Shown piece by piece: positions 1 through 8,656 of a stretch of 64,000 bases of DNA. The notes under the pieces are model-generated. The model saw only the letters and a program-made list of their open reading frames with translations. It ran no database searches and was not told the DNA's origin. Both the position numbers and the translations under genes were made by a program. Source of the stretch: Caulobacteraceae bacterium (lineage in GTDB: Bacteria; Pseudomonadota; Alphaproteobacteria; Caulobacterales; Caulobacteraceae); the NCBI GenBank assembly GCA_947475735.1, contig CANJLQ010000001.1, positions 1-64,000 on the forward strand, in the 5' to 3' direction. Numbering within the stretch: position 1 is the stretch's first letter; each line of letters opens with the position of its first letter.

Positions 1-207
1 ACCGTCAGGTCGGGCCATGCCACGGTCCGCCCGTGGTCTCGAGCAAGCCTGAACGTGAGGGCGAGAATCGGCGGACCGCCGAGCAGGATCCGCTCGCCAC
101 GGACGATGAGAGGCTCTCCCGAAGGCAGAATTCTGCACCAGGCCGAGGGGACGATCCGTCAGGCCGGCGACGAAATCCGCCAGAGCCTCGGTCGACCAGA
201 AATCAAA
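1..207 (-). pseudogene. Possible decayed coding fragment at left edge
   Basis: No intact gene is visible in the first 590 bases. On the minus strand two open stretches in different frames read as a coherent protein if joined by a one-base shift near 135-145. The upstream stretch contains WSTEALADFVAGL and the downstream one contains GEPLIVRGERILLGG and LARDHGRTVAWPDLT, running off the left edge. Neither has a usable start codon, and a stop interrupts the frame just upstream (around 207-240). This suggests a frameshifted remnant; I do not recognise the family. The alternative is chance open frames in high-GC DNA. Confidence 0.25.
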
Positions 208-271
208 AAGCGACAGGACCCCATCCGTCAGGTTTCACACCCTCAAGGGTCCGAGCCGCCGCGTTGGACCC

Positions 272-315
272 AGAGCATCGTCCTGTCGAAGCGAGAGCAT
301 CGTCCTGTCGAAGCG
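272..315. repeat. Perfect 22-bp tandem duplication
   Basis: Two exact copies of a 22-base unit (272-293 and 294-315) beginning AGAGCATCG sit head to tail in the non-coding or decayed stretch at the left edge. A 22-base step shifts any frame by one, so it would itself disrupt a gene here. The rest of 316-591 shows no credible gene on either strand. Confidence 0.85.
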
Positions 316-591
316 AACGACCACGATGCCGTGCGAGAGGCATTGAGCCAGGTCGCCAGATAGGTCTCGATATCGGACGCCGTGGAGTCCAGCGCGCTCG
401 AAGGCGGTGTCATGGGGTCTGGACCTGACGCGGGCAGTAATGACGCCGACCTTGGCCGGGGGCAGGCGGAAGGGTCGGCGAAATCGGGCTCGAACGGCAA
501 GACCTTTTCGCGCTCGCCTGGCAACCATCCGTTATTGCCAAGACAACGTCCATCGACAGGCAATCTCGCAGCGACACGCGGCGCGGCGGGC

Positions 592-1788
592 TCATGCCTC
601 ACCCGAGACGAACGCCGCCCAATCCTCCATCATCTGATTGCGCTTCATGAACAGGTCGCCCCGCCGGTAGGCCGCCTCGACCTTGTTGCCCACGGTGTGA
701 GCCAGGGCCATCTCCGCCATCTCGCTGGGATGCGAGGTCCGCTCTGCGGCCCAGTCCCGGAAGGTCGATCTGAAGCCATGCGGGACGGCCTCGATCTTCA
801 TGCGCCGAAGGACGGCCGACAGCGTCATGTCGGACAGCGGGGCTCCGTCGGCCGCGGCGAACACCAGGGGTCGGTCCGGGCACCGAGGCTGTCGCATGAG
901 GAGCGTCGCCGCCGCCGTCGAGAGCGGTACGCGGTGCTCGCGTCCGGCCTTCATCCGCTCCGCTGGAACGGTCCAGACGCCGTGTTGAAGGTTCACCTCC
1001 TGCCAGGTGCAGCCCCGGACCTCCCCCGAGCGTGCCGCGGTCAGGATCGCGAACTCCAGCGCCCTGGCCCCCGTGCCCTCCTGGGCTCGAAGCGCCCGCA
1101 TGAAGTCTGGCATGGCGTCGATCGGCAGAGCGCGGTGATGGACGACGCGCCGCACCTTGGAGGGGTTGGCCAGCAACTTATCCAGATGGCCCCGCCACCG
1201 CGCGGGGTTCGGCTCGCCTCGCAGACCCCGGGCCGCGGCCCAGTCCAGGACCCGCTCCAACCGCCCGCGAAGGCGGTTGGCCGTCTCGGTCTTGGTCAGC
1301 CAGATCGGCTCGAGAATGCGCAAGATGTGCGCGAGCTCAACGCCCGAGACATCGACATTGCCGAGGACCGGATAGGCGTAGACGCGCAGCGTCGATGTCC
1401 ATTGATCCCGGTGTTTCTCGTTTCTCCAGCTCGAGACATGCGCAGCCACATAGGCTTCCGCGGCCTGGCTGAAGGTCATCTTGATCTGGGACTCTTCCAT
1501 CAGGACCCGACGCGCCTCGCGGCCGGCTTCGATAGGATCGATCCCCTGGCGGATGGCGGCTCGCGCCTCTCTCGCGGCCTCCCTGGCCTTGGCGAGGGTC
1601 ACGTCCGGATAGCCGCCGAGCCCCATCTCGCGCCGACGGCCTCCGATCGTCGCGCGCAGGATCCAGCTCCTCGCGCCGGAAGGGTGCACCTGCAGTCCCA
1701 GGCCGGAGACGCCGCCGACCATATGCAGGCCCGGCTGGATCAGCCGAGAAACGACGAGCGGGCCGAGTTCTTTCGCCTTTCGCGGCAT
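592..1788 (-). CDS. Tyrosine recombinase/integrase, P4 type
   Basis: A 398-residue phage/island integrase that would catalyse site-specific integration and excision. The N-terminal ~90 residues match the arm-binding DUF4102 type (GLGLQVHPSG, MGLGGYPDVTLAKAREAA), residues ~104-195 form the core-binding helical domain, and ~215-390 the catalytic domain. Catalytic residues are visible: R253 (TAARSGEVRG), a lysine near 280, H337-x-x-R340 (HGFR), H364 (LAHTVGNK) and the nucleophile Y374 (AAYRR). Length is normal for the family and it looks intact. No tRNA or duplicated att site was recognised beside it. Its neighbours are decayed fragments, so it probably marks the remains of an integrated element. 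Confidence 0.9.
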   Translation of the reverse strand: MPRKAKELGPLVVSRLIQPGLHMVGGVSGLGLQVHPSGARSWILRATIGGRRREMGLGGYPDVTLAKAREAAREARAAIRQGIDPIEAGREARRVLMEESQIKMTFSQAAEAYVAAHVSSWRNEKHRDQWTSTLRVYAYPVLGNVDVSGVELAHILRILEPIWLTKTETANRLRGRLERVLDWAAARGLRGEPNPARWRGHLDKLLANPSKVRRVVHHRALPIDAMPDFMRALRAQEGTGARALEFAILTAARSGEVRGCTWQEVNLQHGVWTVPAERMKAGREHRVPLSTAAATLLMRQPRCPDRPLVFAAADGAPLSDMTLSAVLRRMKIEAVPHGFRSTFRDWAAERTSHPSEMAEMALAHTVGNKVEAAYRRGDLFMKRNQMMEDWAAFVSGEA

Positions 1789-1880
1789 GGTGCGTTCAAA
1801 CCTGCATTCGAACTCGACCGTACCACAAATACCCGCCGACTTACCCCACTAAAAATCTGCGCTTAAACGGCATAATTTGA

Positions 1881-1902
1881 AATTCCGCGAACAGACGGAA
1901 TT
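1881..1902. repeat. Inverted repeat upstream of integrase
   Basis: AATTCCG, an 8-base spacer and CGGAATT form a perfect 7-bp inverted repeat, in an AT-rich patch about 95 bases upstream of the integrase start. It could be an operator, a recombinase arm site or part of an attachment site. The surrounding 1789-2085 stretch otherwise holds no gene and is markedly AT-richer than the rest of the window. Confidence 0.45.
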
Positions 1903-2085
1903 AGGCAAGCCATTGATTAGGTAGCATTTTGTGACAACGTGAAATAGGCTGAAAGGGCCGAAATGGTCTCCGTCTCCGCCAGACCTTTTCGTTTCACCGT
2001 CGTGATCGGCTGTGGGCCAGCCGGAAACTTCGCCCTTGCAGAGGCGGACCGATCCAGGCGCTCGGGTCGCTGCTGAGAGATCACA

Positions 2086-2478
2086 CTACCAGTTCCACAT
2101 CCCGCCATCGGTCAGGCGGGCGATCGGCAGCTGGCGCGGCTCGTACAGATATCTGGCGGCCAGCGCCTCGTCGATGTCCACTCCGTGTCCCGGACTGTCG
2201 CCAGAGATCGGGAAACCATCCTCGAAGCGGTAATCGTGGGGAAAGACCGCGTCCGTCTCCTCAGTGTGGCGCATGCATTCCCGGATGCCGAAGTTGGGCG
2301 CCCAGGCGTGGAATGCAGCGCCGTGCCCATGGTCACCGGCGACAGCTCAGTGGCCCCGTGACAGCCCGTCCGCACGCCCCAGACGGCGGCGAAATCGGCG
2401 ATGCGGCGCAGATGTGTCAGACCGCCCGCGCCGACGATGGTGGCGCGGATATAGTCGATCAGCTGGTCCTGGCAGATG
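2086..2478 (-). pseudogene. manD: Truncated, frameshifted mannonate dehydratase
   Basis: The C-terminal quarter of a D-mannonate/D-galactonate dehydratase of the enolase superfamily (RspA/ManD family). The minus strand reads [39 protein letters not shown] and [10 protein letters not shown] in one frame. It then continues in a second frame with [19 protein letters not shown] and [20 protein letters not shown], ending [12 protein letters not shown], the hallmark tail of the family. A single-base deletion near 2312-2316 (in what should read ALHFHAW) breaks the frame. Homology stops abruptly near 2478, so about 300 N-terminal residues are missing. The gene is non-functional and next to an integrase, consistent with deletion by mobile-element activity. 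Confidence 0.85.
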
Positions 2479-2569
2479 GGGGCTTACCTCTGAGACGGCC
2501 CTGGCGCTTCACGATCCCGGACCAGACCCCAATCGACCGTGTCGCCGGGTGCGGACACGTCCGGCTTGG

Positions 2570-4336
2570 TCAGCCAGACTGGGTCACCTCCGGCGACACC
2601 ACCTCGCACCGCCAGCCCGCACGCCGGGAGGTGCCCCCGATCCCCGGGTTCAGGCAATTGCAGGGGTCGAGCCGCTTGAAGTGATCGATCTGCGCCGGAG
2701 CGGCTGGGTAAAGATGCCCCACATTGTGTTCGGCGGGATAGGCGGCCCGACGCCGGTCGAGTCCCTCCAGCATGCGATGCTCCAGGGCGACGGGATCGTG
2801 GCCCTTGGCGACGATGTAGTCCTGATGGAAGACGTGGCAGAAGAAGTGACCGTAGTAGAGGCGGTGGATCAGGGCCGACGCGATGTCGGGCGAAAGCGTC
2901 TCGACCCAGTCCCGATCGTTCCGCCGCAAGGCGATGTCCAGGGCGACGATGTCCTCCACGGTTAGGGCATGGACGGCGCGGTAGCGGACTGCGGCACCAG
3001 CGGCCGCGAAGCGGTGCAGGAACGCCTTGGCCCCCTCGTCGGCCGTGCACTCGAAGACGTCCGCGTGCTCCGAGCGCCAACGGGTCGAGAACCACGCGCG
3101 CGCCTGCTCGACGCCCGCGCCGCCCATCTTGAGGATGAGGTGATGCTCGAAGCGATCGCGGAACGCGTTCATTCGCCGGGGCAGGTGCTCGGGAAACAAG
3201 CCGCTGGCGAGCTGCAGAATGCGGTCGCTCAGAAACCGGGGCAACACGCCGATATCCTCGACGACCGAATCGAATGCCGCCTTCAGGGCGAACAGCGCCC
3301 CGATCCGCCGCGTGCCCAGCGCCCGGATGGCCAGGAAGGTGTCCTTGCCGTAGCGCCGCGCAAGGTCATAGCAATCGCGGTGCAGATACTCGGCCGCGAT
3401 AGGTAGCTGCCCGAAGTCGGCGAGCATCTCCCGACGCAGCCGGGTCAGGTCCGACGGGTCGTTGGTGCCGATGTAGAAAACCGCCGATCCCGCTTCCCGC
3501 GCAAAGGTGTCGAGGCGCACCGCGAAGACAACCGCCTTGCCCGCGCTGCCCGACGCCTCGAACAGCCGGTCCGGGTCGCCGTTGTGGCGGGCCGGCGTGT
3601 CTGCGTCGATCTCGCGGACCCGCCGGGCATAGTCGGCGTCCGACGCCAGTCCCGCGTCGTCGTCGATGTCCTGCGGATGAAACGCGCCTGCCTCAACCTG
3701 CCTCAGTATGGCTTCCGGGTCGTCTCCCAGGGAAATGCCGAGATTGTTCACCAGCCGGGGCACGCCGTCGAAATCGACATGAGCGAACAGGGCCTGCTCG
3801 GTATAGGCCGGCCCCCTCTGGATCAGCGAGCCACCGGAGTTGTTGCACACGCCCCCGACGACCGACGCGCCGATGCAGGAAGAGCCGATCACGGAGTGAG
3901 GTTCGCGCCCGAACGGGAGCAGGGTCCGCTCCAGTCGATCCAGCGTCGCTCCGGCCAGGCACACGACCTGGCGGCCGTCCCGGATGGGATGGATGGCGGC
4001 GATCCTGAGGGTGTTGATCAGAACGACAGGCCGGTCGTAGCCGTCGCCATCGGGGGTCGATCCGCCGGTCAGACCCGTGTTGGCCGCCTGGAGAATGACG
4101 ATCCGCCCGGCCGCGACGCAGGCCTGAAAGACGCGCCACAGCTCGACCAGGGACCCAGGGCGCACGACCGCCTCTGCCGCACCTTCGCCGAAGCGATACC
4201 CTCGCCGGTAACGCCGTGTGGCCCTGGGATCGTTCAGGACATGCCGACGCCCCACGATGCCGCGAAGCGCCCCGAGAAACACGGGAGACCCCGTGGGCCC
4301 GGGCGATATCTGGCGAGGCCGGTCTGGGGCCTGCAT
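2570..4336 (-). CDS. dld: Quinone-dependent D-lactate dehydrogenase
   Basis: An FAD-dependent respiratory D-lactate dehydrogenase, oxidising D-lactate to pyruvate and passing electrons to the quinone pool at the inner membrane. It follows E. coli Dld closely along its length: an FAD-binding PCMH region with RYRRGYRFGEG, LQAANTGLTGGSTPDG, REPHSVIGSSCIGASVVGG and CNNSGGSLIQRGPAYTE, a central region with DADTPARHNGDPDRLFEASG, and the membrane-binding C-terminal domain with AEHNVGHLYPAAP. The open frame extends to 4453. I chose the ATG at 4336 (MQAPDRP) because AAGGAAGA sits about 5 bases upstream; this gives 588 residues against 571 in E. coli. It lies downstream of the DUF305 gene, separated by a strong hairpin. 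Confidence 0.93.
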   Translation of the reverse strand: MQAPDRPRQISPGPTGSPVFLGALRGIVGRRHVLNDPRATRRYRRGYRFGEGAAEAVVRPGSLVELWRVFQACVAAGRIVILQAANTGLTGGSTPDGDGYDRPVVLINTLRIAAIHPIRDGRQVVCLAGATLDRLERTLLPFGREPHSVIGSSCIGASVVGGVCNNSGGSLIQRGPAYTEQALFAHVDFDGVPRLVNNLGISLGDDPEAILRQVEAGAFHPQDIDDDAGLASDADYARRVREIDADTPARHNGDPDRLFEASGSAGKAVVFAVRLDTFAREAGSAVFYIGTNDPSDLTRLRREMLADFGQLPIAAEYLHRDCYDLARRYGKDTFLAIRALGTRRIGALFALKAAFDSVVEDIGVLPRFLSDRILQLASGLFPEHLPRRMNAFRDRFEHHLILKMGGAGVEQARAWFSTRWRSEHADVFECTADEGAKAFLHRFAAAGAAVRYRAVHALTVEDIVALDIALRRNDRDWVETLSPDIASALIHRLYYGHFFCHVFHQDYIVAKGHDPVALEHRMLEGLDRRRAAYPAEHNVGHLYPAAPAQIDHFKRLDPCNCLNPGIGGTSRRAGWRCEVVSPEVTQSG

Positions 4337-4438
4337 GACGTCTTCCTTGAGGCGCATCTGCGTCGGAACGGTGGACATAGCGTCAGAGGCGAGCACCCGG
4401 AAGCGATGGGCCGGCAAGGCCGGCGAAGGATCGCGGAA

Positions 4439-4467
4439 GCGCGGCCCGGTCATCGACCGAGCCGCGC
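4439..4467 (-). terminator. Terminator-like hairpin after DUF305 gene
   Basis: Arms GCGCGGCCCGGTC and GACCGAGCCGCGC pair over 13 positions with one wobble and a 3-base loop. The hairpin begins 8 bases past the stop codon of the minus-strand DUF305/propeller gene. There is no long T run, so termination may be weak or Rho-assisted. Confidence 0.55.
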
Positions 4468-4475
4468 TCTTGCGG

Positions 4476-6941
4476 TTAGCCGATACGCTCGGCGATGCCC
4501 GTCAGGGTTTCGGTCAGGCCGGTCAGACGGCGGGCCGTCTGATCGTTGCCGGAGGCCCGGATCTCGCTGGAAACCGCCCGCAGCTGCCGAGCGACGCCCG
4601 CGTCGCGGCCGCCCGCCTCGACCAGCGGAGACGCCGCGTCGAGGGCCGAGTTGATCCGACCCATGACATCGGCCGAGAGGCCTCCGTCACGCGCCAGCTG
4701 GTCCAGATAGGCGCGGGCGACCACCGGGTGGTGGGGCCAGCGGACCGGGAACTGCTGCTGCGGGTTTACCGTGCCGCCCTCGTCGGCCATCGCCGCAGCG
4801 GCAATCTCGTTGGCGGTCAGGTCCGTGCTGGGTTGCAACTCCAGCACGTCCAGGCCGCGAGCGATCTCGGTGCCGTAGATGCGGCCGTTGTACCAGTAGA
4901 CCGACCAGTAGCCCCCCAGGATGTCATGCTCGTCACTGAGCGGACCACGGTCGAAATAGGCGATCTCGCGCGGGTTCGACGAATCGGTGAAGTCGCTGAT
5001 CGACAGGCCGCCCTGGTACCAGGCCTGAACGAACAGGTCGCGGCCCGGGACCGGGATCAGCGAGCCGTTGTGGGCCACGCAGTTCTCGCGCGTGGTCTGG
5101 GGCGCGGGCAGCTTGTAGTAGCTGCGGAACACCAGTTCGCGATCGACGATGTCGTAGATGGCGTTGGCCCCCCAGGTCTTGGGGTCCTGGACGCGGCAGC
5201 GCGGGCGCGCGCCCCCGCCCCACTCGTCGGTGAAGATCACCTTGGTGCCGTCGTTGTTGAACGTGGCCGAGTGCCAGTAGGCGAAGCCCGGATCGTTCAC
5301 CGCCGCGATCCGGCGCGGGACACCGGGGTTGGAGATGTCCATCAGGATGCCGTTGCCCGAGCAGGCACCGCCCGCCAGGTTGGCCGCCGGGAACAGGGTG
5401 ATGTCGTGGCACTGATCGGTGCGATTGGTGGTTTGGGTGCCATCGCCATGATCGCCCCCACGCCACAGGCCCGCGACCGCGCCCGTCGCGTCATCGGCGA
5501 ACACGCGCGGACTGTCGATGATGCGCGCCTGGGACGGATTGGCCAGAGGGATTTCGATCACGTCGATCGAGAACAGGGCGGTGTTCTCGTCACCTGGCAG
5601 GCCTGCGACGCAGCCCGCCAGTTCTTCTTCGTCGCGCACACCGGCGGTGCCGGAGTTGTAGACGATCAGGCGACGCTCGTCGGCAGCGACCACCGAGTGA
5701 GTGTGCGAGCCCCTGCAGGTCTGGACCTGACCGACCTGGACCGGATTCGCGCGGTCCGAGATGTCGAAGATGCGCACGCCGCGGAACCGGTCGGGCTGTG
5801 GGCCGTCTCCGACGCCCTGACGGCCACAGTCGACCCGGCCGCTGGTGGCCTCGACCGACATCAGCAGCAGGTTGCCGACGATCGAGACGTCGCCCTGACC
5901 GCCGGGGCAAACCACGGAGGTGATCAGCTGAGGCTCAGCGGCCGCATCGGTGACCTGGTACAGGTTGAAGCCGTGATAGTTGCCGACCGCCAGTAGGTCG
6001 CCCTGGAACGCCATGTCGGTGTTGGCGAAGCTGAGGAAGGGGCCGCGACGGCCAAACTGGGCCGCCGTGCCTTCGCGCGCATTGCCGTCTTCGCTCTCGG
6101 GCGGGATGGTCGGAGGCAGGCCCTCGGGGTTGGCCGGATCGAAGAAGCCCGTCGGCTTGGCCAGGCTGGCCACCAGGGTCAAGTTGCTGGCCGCCTGACC
6201 CGCGTCCCGGAAACCTGCGGTCAGGGTGCTTCGCGGATCGCCGACGCGCTCGCGGAGCAGCAGCGACATGCGATTGATCTCGGCGGTCTGCTCGTTGTTG
6301 ATGTCGGTGGCGAAGCGGAACAGCACGGGGTCGTAGGCCGAGCCGGAGCGCGCGAACAGGTCCGCGACCATGGTCACCGCGCCCTCGTGGTGGGCAATCA
6401 TCCGCTCCAGGAACTGGCGGTCGAACTCGGCCCCTTGGGCGGCGGCGAGCGCGGTCATCTGCTCGGGCGTGGCCATGCCGGCCATCATCGTGTGTCCGGC
6501 GGCCGCGTGGGCGGAATGGTCCATCGCGCCGTGGTCCATGCCCGCCATAGAATGACCTGCCGTCGGGCTGGGCGCGGTCTGGCCACGTTCGGACAGCCAG
6601 GCCTGCATAAACTCGATCTCATCGGCCTGGGACGCGGTGATGCGACCGGCGATGTCGCGCACCGCCTGGGTGTTGGTCCGGGCGTTGACCAGGGCCGCCA
6701 TTTCCACCGCCTGGCCGTGATGCAGGATCATGTCCTGCATGAACTTCACATCGTCGGCCGAATAGCGATTGTCGGCGATCCGGGAGGCCTCGTCACCGCT
6801 AAGCGCGCGGGTCGCCTGACCCGGGGCGCCGGGCTGAACGATGGGGGCCGTCTGGGCTGTGGCGCCCGAGGCGAACAGCAGGACGGCGACGGCGGCCGAG
6901 GCCCCCAGACGAAGGCGGACGGACGGCGCGAACTTCAGCAA
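4476..6941 (-). CDS. Secreted DUF305 plus LVIVD-like propeller protein
   Basis: A ~821-residue exported protein. From a TTG start at 6941, preceded by GGGAGAG, it begins with a signal peptide (LKFAPSVRLRLGASAAVAVL, cleavage after SGATAQ). Next comes a DUF305 ferritin-like helical region with two halves marked FMQDMILHHGQAVEMA and ERMIAHHEGAVTMV, joined by a His/Met-rich linker (GHSMAGMDHGAMDHSAH). The large C-terminal part has repeated phrases such as VRIFDISDRANPVQVG and NGILMDISNPGVPRRI, typical of LVIVD beta-propellers, then a helical tail. DUF305 proteins are linked to copper handling; the His/Met linker fits periplasmic metal binding, but the propeller's role is unknown. The frame stays open to 7139, but that extension lacks signal-peptide character and overlaps the divergent hfsE promoter region. 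Confidence 0.72.
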   Translation of the reverse strand: MLKFAPSVRLRLGASAAVAVLLFASGATAQTAPIVQPGAPGQATRALSGDEASRIADNRYSADDVKFMQDMILHHGQAVEMAALVNARTNTQAVRDIAGRITASQADEIEFMQAWLSERGQTAPSPTAGHSMAGMDHGAMDHSAHAAAGHTMMAGMATPEQMTALAAAQGAEFDRQFLERMIAHHEGAVTMVADLFARSGSAYDPVLFRFATDINNEQTAEINRMSLLLRERVGDPRSTLTAGFRDAGQAASNLTLVASLAKPTGFFDPANPEGLPPTIPPESEDGNAREGTAAQFGRRGPFLSFANTDMAFQGDLLAVGNYHGFNLYQVTDAAAEPQLITSVVCPGGQGDVSIVGNLLLMSVEATSGRVDCGRQGVGDGPQPDRFRGVRIFDISDRANPVQVGQVQTCRGSHTHSVVAADERRLIVYNSGTAGVRDEEELAGCVAGLPGDENTALFSIDVIEIPLANPSQARIIDSPRVFADDATGAVAGLWRGGDHGDGTQTTNRTDQCHDITLFPAANLAGGACSGNGILMDISNPGVPRRIAAVNDPGFAYWHSATFNNDGTKVIFTDEWGGGARPRCRVQDPKTWGANAIYDIVDRELVFRSYYKLPAPQTTRENCVAHNGSLIPVPGRDLFVQAWYQGGLSISDFTDSSNPREIAYFDRGPLSDEHDILGGYWSVYWYNGRIYGTEIARGLDVLELQPSTDLTANEIAAAAMADEGGTVNPQQQFPVRWPHHPVVARAYLDQLARDGGLSADVMGRINSALDAASPLVEAGGRDAGVARQLRAVSSEIRASGNDQTARRLTGLTETLTGIAERIG

Positions 6942-7095
6942 CAGCAACTCTCCCGTTTGTCGGGGTCGACGACCCTTTCTTCCATCTGACCACGGTCGCG
7001 CGCGCGGGCCAACCCGCCATCTTTCCGCCGCAAGGTCGCAGCCCGGTCGTCGCTCCGTTAACGCGAAATCCATGCGGCGCGTGCACAGTAGGGCG

Positions 7096-8643
7096 ATGAG
7101 CACAGCCCTCGACCTGGAGCGCGGCCTGGCCGAGCGCATGGACGCCCCGGCGCTCCAGGCGCTGGCCGCGCGGACCTTGGTCGCCGCAGACGGCGCGGCC
7201 CGGCGCGGACCATTCCGGCCGGACGTCTGGCTGAACGCCCGCCAGCGGCACGCCTCGCGCCTCGCCGTTCACTGGTTTCGCAGCGCCGACGTGGCGGTCG
7301 TCCTCGGCCTGACGATCACCCTGCTCTGGGCCATGACCCCAGGAGGCGCCATGCAGGCCCCCCTTTGGCGCGTCCTTCCCATGGCGCTCGGTGCCGGTGT
7401 GGTGCTGGGGTTGACGCGGTCTCTGGGGCTTTACCGATTTGAGCGCGGTCAAAGCGTCTCGGTGCATCTGGCCGCGGTTTCCGGCGTGGCCCTCATGGGC
7501 GGCGGTCTGGCCACCGCGCTGGAGGCCCTGCTGTCTCCGGCGAGACCTGATCTCACCGCCTACATTCTCTGGACGGCCTTCGTCACCGTGGCGCTCTATG
7601 GCCTGCACCTGGGCTGGAGCCTGAAGGTCGCGGACTGGCGAGCCAAGGGAGCCCTGACGCCAAACGTCGTGCTGGTCGGGGCCACCCGCCATGCCGAACG
7701 GTTGATCCGCGAGGCCCTGCAACGCCGGGACATCAATGTCCTGGGCGTCTTCGACGACCGGCTGGCGCGATCGCCCGACAGCGTGGCGGGGGTCCCGGTT
7801 CTGGGCGACGCCCAGGCTCTGATGACCCATCGCATGACGCCTTATGTCGACAAGATCGTCGTCGCCATCGACCCAAAGGCCGAGGCGCGGGTGCGCGAAC
7901 TGACGGCGCGGCTGTCGACCCTCCCCAACGAGGTCACCCTGCTGGTCGATCCAGTCGATGCGGGGGAACGCGGCGCGGCCTTGGACCGGCTGGCCCGCGC
8001 GCCCCTCGCCTCCCTCGACGGCCCGGTCGACGATGACCGCCGGGCCTTCAACAAGCGGATCCAGGATTTGGTCGTCGGCTCGGCGGCCCTGGTCCTGCTG
8101 GCACCGGTCATCGCCCTGACGGCCCTAGCCATCCGCCTCGACAGCCCGGGCCCCATCTTTTTCCGCCAGCGCCGGCATGGCTTCAATCACGAGGAAATCG
8201 TGGTCTGGAAGTTCCGCTCCATGCGCCACGAGGCCGCCGACGCCAACGCCAGCCGCCAGGTCACCGCCGACGACGACCGCGTCACGCGCGTCGGCCGGTT
8301 CATCCGCTCGACCAGCCTCGACGAGCTGCCCCAGCTGTTCAACGTGCTGAAGGGCGAGATGTCGCTCGTCGGGCCGCGCCCCCACGCCATCGGGATGAAG
8401 ACCGGCGCCGTCGAGAGCGCGCGCCTGGTCGCCGAATACGCCCATCGCCACCGCATGAAGCCCGGCATGACCGGATGGGCCGCCATCAAGGGCTCGCGCG
8501 GACCGCTGCACACGGCGGCCGAGGTGCGCACCCGCGTCCGACTGGACGTCGAATACATCGAGCGGCAGTCGCTATGGCTCGACCTGTGGATCATGCTCGT
8601 CACCGTGCCCGTGCTGCTCGGCGACCGGGCGGCCCAGCGGTGA
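7096..8643 (+). CDS. hfsE: Polyprenyl-phosphate sugar-1-P transferase, HfsE-like
   Basis: An inner-membrane initiating glycosyltransferase, loading the first sugar phosphate onto undecaprenyl phosphate for exopolysaccharide, here probably holdfast. There are four to five N-terminal membrane segments (~63-180), a nucleotide-binding-like middle (VVLVGATRHAERLIREALQR), one more membrane segment and the C-terminal bacterial sugar transferase domain with VVWKFRSM, STSLDELPQLFNVLKGEMSL, VGPRPHA and MKPGMTGWA. The ATG at 7096 gives 515 residues, usual for the family; the frame is open further upstream but overlaps the divergent gene's start. It is first in a run with hfsF, hfsG and a second GT2. Caulobacter has redundant HfsE/PssY/PssZ enzymes, so the exact orthology is inferred from position. 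Confidence 0.8.
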   Translation: MSTALDLERGLAERMDAPALQALAARTLVAADGAARRGPFRPDVWLNARQRHASRLAVHWFRSADVAVVLGLTITLLWAMTPGGAMQAPLWRVLPMALGAGVVLGLTRSLGLYRFERGQSVSVHLAAVSGVALMGGGLATALEALLSPARPDLTAYILWTAFVTVALYGLHLGWSLKVADWRAKGALTPNVVLVGATRHAERLIREALQRRDINVLGVFDDRLARSPDSVAGVPVLGDAQALMTHRMTPYVDKIVVAIDPKAEARVRELTARLSTLPNEVTLLVDPVDAGERGAALDRLARAPLASLDGPVDDDRRAFNKRIQDLVVGSAALVLLAPVIALTALAIRLDSPGPIFFRQRRHGFNHEEIVVWKFRSMRHEAADANASRQVTADDDRVTRVGRFIRSTSLDELPQLFNVLKGEMSLVGPRPHAIGMKTGAVESARLVAEYAHRHRMKPGMTGWAAIKGSRGPLHTAAEVRTRVRLDVEYIERQSLWLDLWIMLVTVPVLLGDRAAQR

Positions 8644-8656
8644 CCGGAGCAGAGTG

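Noticed and set aside
382..1866. A 494-codon plus-strand open frame
   Set aside because: It is antisense to the integrase and has no recognisable family pattern; the minus-strand integrase has all catalytic residues.
1789..2085. tRNA gene or att site beside the integrase
   Set aside because: No cloverleaf, T-loop (GGTTCGA) or repeated core was visible in this stretch.
6942..7139. N-terminal extension of the DUF305 protein to 7139
   Set aside because: It runs into the divergent hfsE start and would bury the signal peptide; the TTG at 6941 has GGGAGAG upstream.
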